64,000 bases of DNA from JADJPO01 sp963750395 (GCA_963750395.1 CAVVQM010000008.1:410815-474814); one strand, 5' to 3'; positions 35,630-45,463 are shown, numbered from the stretch's first letter. Notes: generated from the letters alone by a model not told the origin. Made by a program: numbers and translations.

Positions 35630-36574
35630 ATGGAGTCCCCAATCCCCCCACTTCTCGGGCTGCATGCCTTCGAGGCCGCCGCGCGACACGGAAGCTTCGT
35701 CGCGGCAGCCGCAGAGCTGCACCTCTCGGCGTCGGCCGTCAGCCAACGGGTCCGCACGCTCGAGGCGCATCTCGGCTTCGACCTGTTCGAGCGACTCCCG
35801 CGCAGCCTGCGCCTGACCGAATTGGGCCGGGCGTACCTACCCAGCGTGCGAGACACCTTCGACGACCTCGCCGCTGCCACCGTCGGGCTGTTCGGCTCAT
35901 CGGACCGCAGGCAACTGACGGTCCGGGTCCAGATCTCCTACGCGGTTACCTGGCTCGTCCCCCGGCTCGGGGACTTCCTCGAAGCATTCCCGCACGTGGA
36001 CCTGCGCATCCTCAGTGCCATCTGGACCGACACGCTCCCCCCAGACGAAGTCGACCTGGAGATCCGACAGGGGAGGGGCTCCTGGCCGGGCTTCCTGGCC
36101 ACGAAGCTCCACGACGACGGCGCGATCGTCATCTGCGGCCCGCAGTATCTCGAGCGCCATGGTCCGGTCACGAGCTTCGATGATCTGTGTGAGAACCCAC
36201 GGGTCCAGGTACTCGGGTTCGACGACCTCGTGCATCGGTTCTTCTCGGCAGCCACCACGTCACGGCCCCCGCTGGAGCAAGCGATGGTCGTCGACACATC
36301 GATCACTGCTGTTGAGATCGTCGCGGCGAGCGCATTCTGGGCAATCGTGCCCGAGCGCTTCGCACGCCCAGCGGTGCGCAGCGGTCGGGTGTCGATCGCC
36401 CTTGACACTGTGGTACCGACACGGCAGGCGCACTACCTATTGCGCCCGAGAAGAGCCTCGCAACTGAGCGGAGAGGCAGCCGCTTTCGCCCAATGGGTCC
36501 ATGAGCAGGACCTCCTTGATCCGCCGCTGCCGAGCGGGAGGCAGGTGCGACGCTCAGGCGTCGAACCTTCGTGA
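35630..36574 (+). CDS. LysR-family regulator (GcvA-like)
   Basis: A protein of 314 residues from ATG 35630. An N-terminal winged helix (LLGLHAFEAAARHGSFVAAAAELHLSASAVSQRVRTLEAHLGFDLFERLPRSLRLTELG) is followed by a type 2 periplasmic-binding-fold effector domain. LysR regulators are commonly divergent from their targets, so it probably controls the tmpAB pair. The effector may be the phosphonate or an intermediate. The last 21 bp overlap the convergent polymerase gene. The frame extends far upstream across tmpA, but this is a shadow. Confidence 0.9.
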   Translation: MESPIPPLLGLHAFEAAARHGSFVAAAAELHLSASAVSQRVRTLEAHLGFDLFERLPRSLRLTELGRAYLPSVRDTFDDLAAATVGLFGSSDRRQLTVRVQISYAVTWLVPRLGDFLEAFPHVDLRILSAIWTDTLPPDEVDLEIRQGRGSWPGFLATKLHDDGAIVICGPQYLERHGPVTSFDDLCENPRVQVLGFDDLVHRFFSAATTSRPPLEQAMVVDTSITAVEIVAASAFWAIVPERFARPAVRSGRVSIALDTVVPTRQAHYLLRPRRASQLSGEAAAFAQWVHEQDLLDPPLPSGRQVRRSGVEPS

Positions 36575-37828
36575 ACGAGAGCGAGTGAAAGGCCCGCCGA
36601 GACTGCGAGATTCGTTCTGCGACAAGGCGGCTGCTGGGGTGGCCAGTAGCGATGCCGCGACGGTCAGCTCCATCAGGTACGGCGACGCGTCACCGAGCCC
36701 GGTCTCGGTGAAGGAGGCGGTCAGGCAGTACGTGATGATGAACAGCGCGATGGCTCGCCGTGGTCCCGCGGGACGGGCCACTGCGGTCAGGATGAGCACG
36801 ATCAGGAGCGCAGCGCTGAGACCGACTCCCGCCCACCCCAATTCGAGATACGTGGCCACCCAGCTGCTGTCGATGGCCAGACCGCCGTAGGACTTGTCGG
36901 ACAGCCCTGATCCGAACCACTCCGCGACCCAGGTGCGCTGCAGGGCGAAGACGTCCGACCAGACCTTGGTGCGTCCGGTCAGTTGTGATGCCTCCTCCAG
37001 GGATTGGCCTCGGCTCGCCCACGACACGATGATGGGCGCGAAGAACGTCGCGATGACCAGGACGAGGGTAGCGGCGATGCCGGCGGTTCTGCGCACGCGA
37101 ACGTGCCCGACGTACAGGCTCGCACCTGCCACGACCAGGCCCAGCATCAGTGCGGCCAGCGCGGTGCGGGTGTGCGTTCCGGCCAACGCCGCGATGGTCC
37201 CCACGGTCGTGATCAGGCTGGTGCGTCCGCGCACCAGGCCGCAGAACCACAGCACGGCGGTGAGGCCCAGCAGCATTGCCGCATAATGGGCCACCTGCGT
37301 GGGGGGGATAGGCCACAGGGCACCGGACAGCCGTCCTTCGTAGGAGAAGGCTGCTCCCGGTGCCACGATCACCCCCGCCAACACCGACAGCAGGAGTGCC
37401 CGTAGACATAGCACGTGGGCTCGCAGCAGGGGCAGGTCCGGTCGTCCCCACCAAGGGGTGAGCAACCACAGCACGACCACGAAGAGCGCGAGTCGCACTG
37501 CGCGGTAGGTCGATCCGACGATGAAGTCGTTGTGGATGCTCACCATGAGTGCGAACACGGCGAACAGGCTCAGGACGATCAGGAACGGGTTGAGTCGCAC
37601 TGCCGCACGGGGATTGGCCAACAGAACCAGCACCAGCGCCAGCGCCAGCATGCCCTGTGTGATCGTCTGGCCGACCGGCCGTGGAATCGGTACCAAGGTC
37701 TGCAGACGCAGGAACGTGAGCACACTGCCGAACAGCGCGACCCACGCCGGCAGGGGGCCGGGAAGCAGTGGTCCGCTGATGGTCGCGCCCCTCGCTGCGG
37801 AGGCCGACCTCAGCGGGAAGGTCGTCAT
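36554..37828 (-). CDS. O-antigen ligase / Wzy-like polysaccharide polymerase
   Basis: A protein of 424 residues with about twelve hydrophobic segments and a large periplasmic loop. The loop contains TGRTKVWSDVFALQRTWVAEWFGSGLSDKS and is preceded by AGTHTRTALAALMLG, features of the Wzy_C/WaaL superfamily. It likely joins or polymerises exported polysaccharide repeat units at the outer face of the membrane. It is the last gene of a three-gene operon; its ATG overlaps the stop of the upstream gene by 4 bp. Confidence 0.82.
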   Translation of the reverse strand: MTTFPLRSASAARGATISGPLLPGPLPAWVALFGSVLTFLRLQTLVPIPRPVGQTITQGMLALALVLVLLANPRAAVRLNPFLIVLSLFAVFALMVSIHNDFIVGSTYRAVRLALFVVVLWLLTPWWGRPDLPLLRAHVLCLRALLLSVLAGVIVAPGAAFSYEGRLSGALWPIPPTQVAHYAAMLLGLTAVLWFCGLVRGRTSLITTVGTIAALAGTHTRTALAALMLGLVVAGASLYVGHVRVRRTAGIAATLVLVIATFFAPIIVSWASRGQSLEEASQLTGRTKVWSDVFALQRTWVAEWFGSGLSDKSYGGLAIDSSWVATYLELGWAGVGLSAALLIVLILTAVARPAGPRRAIALFIITYCLTASFTETGLGDASPYLMELTVAASLLATPAAALSQNESRSLGGPFTRSRSRRFDA

Positions 37829-39472
37829 GACGTCCGTGACTGTGCGGCGGCCGCGCCTGATCCCGTGTCCCTGACGAGCTCTATCGCAGAGGTCGTGGGT
37901 GTGTGCGCCTGGGGCGATCGCACGCCGGGGGAGGCGTCGTCCGCCAGGGAACGGATCAGCACGGCTCCGGTGAGGTGCACGCCCGCCGCTCGGAGCAGGT
38001 CACCGGTCGTCCGGATCCGGTCGACACTCGACCTGCCGGCAGTGACCGTGACCAGCACCCGGTCTGTCCACGCTGCCAGGTGATCTGCGCCGATCCGCGG
38101 ATCAAGGTCGGCGAGGATGAGGCAGATGCCGGTGTCGCCCAGCGAGAGGGACCCGCCGCCCTTCGCCGCCTCGAGATCGTCCGGACCGGTCGTCAGTGAC
38201 GGGATCACTGCCGGGCGATGCACACGCGGGCGCTCTGCGGCGTCCCCCGGTGCGAGCTCGTCCACGGCACTGCTGAGTCCACCGCCCTCGGAGAGATCCA
38301 CCAGATCAACAGGTCGCCCTTGCCCGTGCATCTCCAGCGCCGCCGCGGCGACCCCCATTCTTGCCTCGTCGCTGTTCTCGACGCAGGCCACGGCCAGGCG
38401 CTGTCGATGACCCGGCTCGGGTAGCGCCTGGCGGATCGCGTGCCCCATGCGCTGCCGGTCCGCCGCACGCCGGGCTGAGATCCTCCTGACCCGTGGGAGG
38501 AACCCGATCAGCCGTAGACCGCGCGGCAGCGGTCGCAGTCGGCCGACGCTGAGCGTCACCGGAGCCTCCAGATGCCGAAGCGACCTCGAACCGGAGCCGA
38601 AGGCGGTCGGACAGGATGGAATGCAGCACGACCCCGCCGATGCCGAGCGCCGCACCCCCGATGAGCCCGGAGACGACGGCGATCACAACGTGTTCGAGCA
38701 GATTGACGGGCTTGACCGTTGCCACGTCGACAACCCGGCTGGCTGCAACGAGCGCCTTTCGTCGCAGGGTGACGTCCCCTGCCGATTCCTGGACCGAGCT
38801 GATCTGGTTCTGGAGCTGAGACCGCTCGGTGATGGCATCGCCGAGCCGGTCCTGTCCCGCCGCTCCCTGGCCCGACAGTGTGGCGATGCGTTGGTTGAGT
38901 TCGTCGATCTGGCTCTGCAGGTCACGGATTCGATCGGTGTACCCCTTGAGCAGTGCATCGGACTGGGCGGAGACCTGCTCCGCCCGGAACTCCAGATAGG
39001 CGGCGGTGAAGGCGTCCAGACGGCTGACCGCCTCGGTGTCGGACGGAGCGGTGAGGGTGAGTTCGAGGACGTCGGACGTCGGTGGGACGGCAGCGACGGA
39101 ATCCAGGAGGTCCTGCGGATCCAGCGGTTCTCCAAGCTTCTGGATGGCGCTCTCGGCCACGGTTCGGGTGTTGAGCAGGCCGACGTCCGTCGCCATGGCA
39201 CGCGATGGATCGACCTGGGAGTCATGAGCGAGCACCAGGGTGGATGTGGCTGTGTGCCTGCCGGGCGCCACGAGGAGGAATGCGCCGCCGAGCAGACTGC
39301 CGATGATCGCCGACAGAACACACAGAGCCAGCTTCCGGCGGACCGCCGCGCGCAGGAAATGGAAGCTCACCAGCGCGGCGAACGGGCGGACCGTCTCCCC
39401 GGGGCTCTCCTGGGCGACGTTGCCGACGTCCCACGCCGACAAGGAATCCCCAGCGGCGTCCTTCGCGTTCAC
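37825..39472 (-). pseudogene. Wzz-type polysaccharide co-polymerase with degenerate kinase-like domain (frameshifted)
   Basis: From ATG 39472: a membrane helix (LALCVLSAIIGSLLGGAFLLV), a periplasmic region with long coiled coil (YTDRIRDLQSQIDELNQRIATLSGQ), and a second helix (LLEHVVIAVVSGLIGGAALGIGGVV). At about 38570 the frame breaks; an extra T in GCATCTGG would explain it. It continues as EAPVTLSVGRLRPLPRGLRLIGFLP...RMGHAIRQALPEPG and LVDLSEGGGLSS. The last part is shaped like the cytoplasmic BY-kinase domain of such proteins but lacks a Walker A GKT. GTGA/ATGA-type 4-bp overlaps link it to both neighbours. Confidence 0.72.
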
Positions 39473-41331
39473 GGAACTCCCCCCGCGACGGAGTCGGCAC
39501 CCGTCATGCGGATCGGAAGCGGGTCCTGACGAACTCGCTCTTCGAGTGAGCGTCGGCCCGTGGTGTTGTCCCAGGCGTCCGGATCGGCCACGACGATCCC
39601 GTCGATCCGCCTACCTGCGTCGTCCACCGCGACGGCCAGCTTGGCGAGCTCTGCCGTGGTCGCCGACCCGGGTGCGATGGCGAGCAGCGTGGCCTCTGTC
39701 TGTTGGACGCCGCTCAACGTGGGGGCGTCGGGGTCGGCGGCGATCACGACGATTGTCAGGTCGACGGCTGGCTCGAGGCTGTCGGGCTGAGGCTCGGACT
39801 CGGATTCGGTTGACGAGTCCGGCGGCGACGTGGTGGCGGCCTCCGCATCGGGCCGCTCGGAGTCAGGCCGTGGCTGGGGCATCGACGCTCCCCCGCCAGA
39901 TCTCGGCCACTTCCGGAAGAAGGGGGCGACCCGCCTGGCGATCCCCTCATCGAGGGACGTGGTCCGGCCGGTGGCTCGGCCATCCGGATCGCGTGCGTTT
40001 CCACGAGGTTCGTCGCCCGGTTCGTGGGCCGCGCCCACATCCTCGTCCGTGCGGTCGGTGGATCGTGGGTGGGTGCTGTCTCCCACGACCAGTCCCGGGC
40101 GAAGGCCCTTGTCACCCCAGTCGGCACAGGCGGCCCACAAGGACACCATGCCGTCCCGGTTGCCGGCGACGACCATGCGGGTTCGGATGCCCATGGACGA
40201 GGCGAAGACGGCGAGCCGAGGTCCAACCGTCAGGGCGCGCTCGTCGCCGCAGAGCGAGAGGACGCTGAGGGAACGCGGGTGCACGAGCCGTCCGGAGTGA
40301 CCGCCATGCTCCTTGCGCCCCGTCCCGCGTGAGTCACCGGGCACGACCGCCCGCAGGACCTGTCGATAGGCCCAGGCTTCCACCGGTCCCACCTCGTTGG
40401 TCTCGAGAAGGGTTGACCACTCGGCGATGGAGCGCTGGGGACGGCTGCGTACGTCGGCGAGCACCGTGCTGGCCACGGCGTCCGCCAGATCTTCGCGGGT
40501 GCGAACCCTGGGGTCTCGCCGGGCTCGCACCAGGAGGGCCACCGCGGCGCCAAGCCCGGCGATCAGAGAGCCGAGCGGCCCAAACGTGCACGCCCGCCGC
40601 ACCAGACTCGGCCCGGTGGCCGGCGATGCCGCCTGGACGATGGAGATCCCTTCTCGTGCGGCGCTGCTGAGCGCGGAGAAGCTGAAGATGTCGCCCTCGA
40701 TCTTGTCCCGCTGCAGGGAGGTGTTGGACTGTTCCGCGCGCAGCTGGGCCAGAAGCTGTGCCTCACGCCGGCCGTCAGGCGAGCCCGGAGGCGCGGCCCG
40801 CTGTCGTGCCGACGCGGCATCGATCTCGGCCTGGAGGGTGGTGACCTGGGCCTCCAACGTGTCGCTCCGTTGACGCAGGTCACTCAGGCCGGCTGACGTG
40901 ACCTGCCGAGCGGTCTCTCGGACCGACGCGATGAACGTCTCCGCCACCGTCTGGGAGATGGCGCGCGCCTGCCTGGCGCTGCTGCTCACGGCACGAATCT
41001 CGATGAGCTGAGGCGTCTTGGCGGACACCTCGACGTGCCCCTTGACGTCCTCGGCGGACATGGCGGGCGACAGCGCCTGACCTGCCCGTGCGAGAACCGT
41101 CGTGCTGAGCACCATCAGGACCTGGGTGTCGACCTCACTGTTGCCCGCATTCTGTTGCCCGCTCATGGGCGTGGGGAGCAGGACGAGCGTCGAACTAGCC
41201 AGACGCGCCGGGACCAAGATCGTGTACCCGATGCCGACGACCAGACCCACTGCGCCGACTCGGGCCAGCAGCCTCCGACGCTGGCGCAGCAGGCCTGCAC
41301 CCGAGCGCAGGTCGAGAATCTGCTCAGCCAC
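39469..41331 (-). CDS. Wzz-domain polysaccharide chain-length/export protein
   Basis: A protein of 620 residues. Helix 1 (ARVGAVGLVVGIGYTILVP) leads into a periplasmic Wzz domain with coiled coil (LSDLRQRSDTLEAQVTTLQAEIDAASARQRA). It is followed by helix 2 (FGPLGSLIAGLGAAVALLV) and a cytoplasmic region with a charged, low-complexity linker (residues ~400-510) and a C-terminal alpha/beta stretch (LTIVVIAADPDAPTLSGVQQTEATLLAI). No Walker A motif is visible, so it is a co-polymerase rather than an autokinase. It is the first gene of the operon. Upstream lies a rearranged scar, so the original promoter or upstream genes may be lost. Confidence 0.78.
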   Translation of the reverse strand: MAEQILDLRSGAGLLRQRRRLLARVGAVGLVVGIGYTILVPARLASSTLVLLPTPMSGQQNAGNSEVDTQVLMVLSTTVLARAGQALSPAMSAEDVKGHVEVSAKTPQLIEIRAVSSSARQARAISQTVAETFIASVRETARQVTSAGLSDLRQRSDTLEAQVTTLQAEIDAASARQRAAPPGSPDGRREAQLLAQLRAEQSNTSLQRDKIEGDIFSFSALSSAAREGISIVQAASPATGPSLVRRACTFGPLGSLIAGLGAAVALLVRARRDPRVRTREDLADAVASTVLADVRSRPQRSIAEWSTLLETNEVGPVEAWAYRQVLRAVVPGDSRGTGRKEHGGHSGRLVHPRSLSVLSLCGDERALTVGPRLAVFASSMGIRTRMVVAGNRDGMVSLWAACADWGDKGLRPGLVVGDSTHPRSTDRTDEDVGAAHEPGDEPRGNARDPDGRATGRTTSLDEGIARRVAPFFRKWPRSGGGASMPQPRPDSERPDAEAATTSPPDSSTESESEPQPDSLEPAVDLTIVVIAADPDAPTLSGVQQTEATLLAIAPGSATTAELAKLAVAVDDAGRRIDGIVVADPDAWDNTTGRRSLEERVRQDPLPIRMTGADSVAGGVP

Positions 41332-41894
41332 TCAGCGATCTCCCGTCCATGACGAGTCTTGCGAGGCAGGACACTGGGTCTACGGTGACCCGGACATCAA
41401 GATCGCGATGGACTCCGGGCACGACGTCACCCGGTTGGCGTGCGTGCCGACTGCCTCACCCTCCAGCCGGCCCCCGACCACACCCCCAGCCATCCACCCG
41501 ACACGGCACCAAAGCGCCTCGCGTGCCCGGCCGCGGGGGCGAGCTGGGCTGAGCGTCCCTTCAGACCCCGTGACCGTCAGCAGCCGAGGGCGGAGGCGTG
41601 CGCGACGTGCGGTGTGGGAAGGCGGCGACGTGTGCACCGCGAGGGCGGCGCGTGACAGCAGTACGTGCCGGTTTGTTCCGACTCCCGCAGATGGGCGGGC
41701 CAGCGGCTGGTCACCGCGAGTGGCGCAGATGTGATCAAGACGCCGGTCCGGGCTCCTCGAGCGAACGCGATCTGCGAGCGGTCGACCGTGTCCGCCGCGC
41801 TCTCCTGGACACGGTGCTGCTCGTCAAACCCGGCAGGCCTGCCACGTCGTCGTTCTTGGGGTCTGGTGGTTTTCGGGCGGTGGCTCCCAAGCCC
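41332..41894. other. Scar region with an integrase-type transposase remnant
   Basis: This 563-bp stretch separates the exopolysaccharide operon from the foreign-looking cysteine synthase. At about 41735-41830 the plus strand reads VIKTPVRAPRANAICER, a block typical of rve-type IS transposases (IS3/IS481 groups); the flanking parts are out of frame. Elsewhere only shadow frames are visible. A perfect 12-bp palindrome GGCAGGCCTGCC lies at 41832-41843, just past the cysK stop. Confidence 0.5.
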
Positions 41895-42981
41895 TTAAGC
41901 CGCCGGCATATGAAACCCCGGCGTTGAGAGCGACAGAGCGGTTTCCTCTTCGGTCATGTCCTCCGCGATGCCCTCGAACAGCGGCGATGTCAGATACCGC
42001 TCGCCGGTGTCGGGCAGCATGCAGAGGATGACCGATCCGGCCTCCGCCTGCTCGGCGACCTGGATGGCGACGGCGAAGGTCGCGCCGCCGGAGACGCCGG
42101 TGAAGATGCCTTCCTTCTGGGCCAGCTTCTGGGACCACTCGATGCCGACCGGGCCGGGCACCGGGATCAGCTCGTCGTAGTAGGCCTGGTCGATGGCCTC
42201 TTGCAGGACCAGGGGAATGAAGTCCGGGGTCCAGCCTTGGATCGGGTGGGGTTCGAAGGCGGGGTGGCTTTCGGCCGGCGCGCCGTCGGCCTGGCGGCCC
42301 TGGGCCTGGCCGCTGCCCAGCAGCTGGGCATTGGCCGGCTCGCTCAGGACGATCTTGGTGTCGGGCCGCTCCCGGCGCAGCACCCGGCCAACGCCGGTGA
42401 CGGTGCCGCCGGTGCCATAGCCGGTCACGTAATAGTCCAGCCGCTCGCCTTGGAAGTCGGCCAGGATCTCCCGCGCCGTGGTGTTCTCGTGGATCTTCGC
42501 GTTGGCGTCGGTCTCGAACTGCCGGGCCAGGAACCAGCCGTTGGCCTCGGCCAGCTCCACGGCCTTGTGGTACATGCCGAAGCCCTTCTGCGCCCGGGGC
42601 GTCAGCACCACCTTGGCGCCGAGAAAGCGCATCAGCTTGCGCCGCTCGATGGAGAAGCTGTCGGCCATGGTGACCACCAGGGGGTAGCCCTTCGGCGGCG
42701 CAGACCATGGCCAGGCCGATGCCGGTGTTGCCGCTGGTCGCCTCGACCACCGTCTGGCCGGGCTTGAGCGCGCCACTGCGCTCGGCCTCCTCGATGATGC
42801 TGACCGCCAAGCGGTCCTTGACCGAAGCTGCGGGGTTGAAGAACTCCGCCTTGACGTAGAGCCGCACGTGATTCGGTGCGAGCGTATTGATGCGGATGCA
42901 GGGCGTGTCGCCGATGGTCTCCATCACGCTGTCGTACAGGCGTCCGCGTCCGGCGGTGGTCCGTGCTTCTCTTGCCGTCAT
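41895..42981 (-). pseudogene. cysK: Cysteine synthase A, proteobacterial type (frameshifted)
   Basis: The N-terminal frame reads GRLYDSVMETIGDTPCIRIN, AEFFNPAASVKDRL (PLP lysine) and VVEATSGNTGIGLAMVCAA. An extra G near 42693 shifts it. The rest continues as KGYPLVVTMADSFSIERRKLM, DYYVTGYGTGGTVTGVGRVL, HPAFEPHPIQGWTPDFIPLVLQEAI and FTGVSGGATFAVAIQ. The enzyme makes cysteine from O-acetylserine and sulfide. The long HPAFEPHPIQGWTPDFIP block and overall wording resemble proteobacterial CysK more than actinobacterial ones. With the adjacent transposase remnant this suggests transfer or a chimeric join. GGGAGAGAG precedes ATG 42981. Confidence 0.8.
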
Positions 42982-43128
42982 TGCTCTCTCCCTGGCTTTG
43001 TTGGCAAATCACCGACAGGGCCCCGGTGGCGCTCGCCTAGGACTCTGGGCGCAGAGTGTATCGAGCGTCAATCACGGCAAGCGTCTCGCGCCCGCGGCCT
43101 CGGTCGGTTTCGCTGGCCGTGGCCCAGG

Positions 43129-43365
43129 TCAGTCGGAGTCGGGCGCCGCGTTTGCGGTCGAGCCGAGGAGTAGGAACGTTGCCACCAGGGCGGTTCCGGC
43201 CAGCAGCGGGAGCAGGCCAACGATGTCCTGGCCAGCGCGAGCCGGGCCGGCCACCGTCCACCGTCGCCGATCGACGCCGGGTCGCAAACGGGCCCGAATA
43301 GGTCCAGCGATCACCCTGCGGTCGTGACAGGGCGTGGTTGGAGAGCTGCATTTCGGCCAGGACAC
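43129..43365 (-). CDS. Possible small single-helix membrane protein
   Basis: The 78-codon frame has one convincing hydrophobic segment (DIVGLLPLLAGTALVATFLLLGSTANA) close to its C-terminus and an Arg-rich N-terminus. I do not recognise it. It is the only candidate in the 455 bp between cysK and the nuclease gene, and could be a remnant. Confidence 0.2.
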   Translation of the reverse strand: MSWPKCSSPTTPCHDRRVIAGPIRARLRPGVDRRRWTVAGPARAGQDIVGLLPLLAGTALVATFLLLGSTANAAPDSD

Positions 43366-43437
43366 GGTGCCGAGTGGGTGGAACGGGCTCGTCGCAGCGC
43401 GTTCCGGGCCCTGTCGGCTCTCCAGTGGGTCATGGGG

Positions 43438-44517
43438 TCAGCGCTTGGATTTGCGCCAACCCGCGTTCACCGCTTCGGCTTCGGAGCAGAACCAGCGCTC
43501 GCCTTTGGACGGGGTGATCTTCGTGACGTCGTAGTGTTGCATCCCGGGCAGGTGGTAGATCTTCTCCCCCGATGAGGAGATGTTGCCCTTGATCTCACAC
43601 GCGCCGGAGTCGACGAGGGTGGTCGGCTTCGGCGGCGCCGGCTGGGCAGCGGTGCACGTGTCGGCAGGCGCGTCGATGGCGTCGGCTTCGATGTATGCCG
43701 CTTCGCGGGGGTGCCAGCCGTACCCGTCGCGGCTGTCATAGCGGGCGATGGCGTACCCGTCGGCGATCTGCCGGTACCCGACGTCGGTGGAGCCGGCCTG
43801 GACGTACCGAAGGAGCCGGTTGTAGCGGTCACGGTCGTCCTTGTCGTCGCCGGCCGTGACGAGCTGGACGTTCCGGCCGGCGATGAGCTTCTCGAGGTGG
43901 CTGGTGGCCGGGGCGTACCCGCACTCTCCTCTTTCGGGGGTGTCGATGCCGACGATGCGGACCTTCTCGGCGCGCCCGTCACGGGTCACTCGGATGGTGT
44001 CGCCGTCGACCACCTCAGTGACCGTCCACAGCGGCGCCGTGCTCGTGGTCCGCGTCGGGGCTGGGCGTCGGCGACGTCGTAGCGGGCGGGTGAGGCGTGT
44101 CCGTGGGGGTGGCGGATGGCGACGGACTCGCCGCTGACGGGGTGGGCGCCTGCGAGGCAATGGGTGCCGCTGCCGGGCTTTCGGCCGTCGGGCTCGCGGT
44201 GGCCGCGCCGACGGCGAACAACGCAAACGCGGCCCCTACCGCGGCTGCCCCTGCCGCGCGACCGCGCAGGCGCGCCCACGTGACGTGGCCACGGATGAGG
44301 GCGATCATCGCCACCAGGAGGATGTAGATCCCCGTCAGGCTGAGCAGGCCACTCACTCCGGAGTGTGCGGCACCCAGAAGCGCGACGAGCAGGAGCCCGC
44401 CCCAACCGAACCAGGTCGTCACGAGGACGTCGACGCGAGGTGGTCGGTCCACCGGGCCCCGTCCCAGTACCTCAGGTTGCCGCCGGCAGTGGGATACCAC
44501 CCGGCTGGAGCGCTCAT
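43438..44517 (-). pseudogene. DUF2510 - membrane - SNase-like nuclease - sunset-domain protein (frameshifted)
   Basis: From ATG 44517 the first frame reads MSAPAGWYPTAGGNLRYWDGARWTDH, a DUF2510 motif. A shift at about 44435 leads to two membrane helices (FGWGGLLLVALLGAAHSGVSGLLSLTGIYILLVAMIALI) and a Pro/Ser/Ala-rich linker. A second shift near 44060 leads to a staphylococcal-nuclease-like domain (WTVTEVVDGDTIRV, VRIVGIDTPERGECGYAPATSHLEKLI, DDRDRYNRLLRYV). The C-terminus is a sunset domain (CEIKGNISSSGEKIYHLPGMQHYD...RWFCSEAEAVNAGWRKS). Catalytic-type Arg/Glu residues are visible. It is probably an envelope-anchored thermonuclease. Confidence 0.72.
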
Positions 44518-44650
44518 GCGGCCGCCCTCGTCGGAGTCGTCAGTCGCGGGTGATGATGGGCAGGCCCTGCAGATGTCCGCGCCGTACCCGCGGACGCCTG
44601 TGCGGGTCGTTCAGCATCGGCTTGACCATCCCCACTGCGCATCGGGCGGG

Positions 44651-45463
44651 TTACTGCCGGGGTCCGACGAACTTGTGGAGCAGCTCGCCCGACTTGGCGG
44701 CCACGACGAGGAACCGGTTGTGCGGGTACTGATAGATCTGCTCTGCGTCGTAGGCGAAGGAGTTGACCGACGGCACCGCGTCGAACTCCTGGAACTGCAC
44801 GTCGCGGAAGAACAGGCGCAGGTCGTTGTAGACCAGACCGAGCTGGTCGGCGGTGATCCAGACGTCGGCCCGCGAGTTGGTGTCCTCGGCGGTCATGTTC
44901 ATGTCCCACGTCGCGTGGTTGCGCGGGACCCGGGCGGCGGTCGCGCCGGGGTAGGAGAAGAACTCCAGCGCCACCACGCCGCCGGGTCGCAGACTGCGGT
45001 GCATGGCCCGCAGGATGTCGATCCGGGTCTGGCGCATACAGATGTGGTGCATGGTGATCAGCGAGTACACCAGGTCGTAGGACTGCGGCGGCGCCTCGCC
45101 GCAGTCGTGCCCGTTGGTGGACCAGAACTGCGAGCCTTGCAGGGCAGGGCTGCTCCCTGCGTGGGTGAGCATGTTCTCGCTGATGTCCACGCCGTCGATG
45201 TTGCGGAACCCGAGCCCGGCGAAGGCCTCCATCATCCGGCCGACGCCGCAGCCGAAGTCGAGGATCCGCAGGTCGAAATCGACGGGCTCCTCGTTGGGGC
45301 GGCGCCGCAGGTACTCGTTCATGATGAACTGCGCCTGCCAGTTCGCCTGCTGGCGGATCACCGGGTACCTGGCGCCGACCATCGCTTCGGCGTCGGTGCG
45401 GCTGGTCGTGTGCCTCTCGTAGATCGAGCGCTGCCGCTGCGCGTACTCCTCGATCGTGTCCAT
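44651..45463 (-). CDS. Class I SAM-dependent methyltransferase
   Basis: A protein of 270 residues from ATG 45463 behind AAGGGGAG. Motif I is LRILDFGCGVGRMMEAFAGLGF, followed by IDGVDISENML, then YDLVYSLITMHHI and LRPGGVVALEFFSYPG. The N-terminal YAQRQRSIYERHTT segment and the aromatic-rich C-terminus do not identify the acceptor. No biosynthetic neighbours point to a substrate. The 130 bp downstream and 268 bp upstream hold no gene I can support. Confidence 0.88.
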   Translation of the reverse strand: MDTIEEYAQRQRSIYERHTTSRTDAEAMVGARYPVIRQQANWQAQFIMNEYLRRRPNEEPVDFDLRILDFGCGVGRMMEAFAGLGFRNIDGVDISENMLTHAGSSPALQGSQFWSTNGHDCGEAPPQSYDLVYSLITMHHICMRQTRIDILRAMHRSLRPGGVVALEFFSYPGATAARVPRNHATWDMNMTAEDTNSRADVWITADQLGLVYNDLRLFFRDVQFQEFDAVPSVNSFAYDAEQIYQYPHNRFLVVAAKSGELLHKFVGPRQ

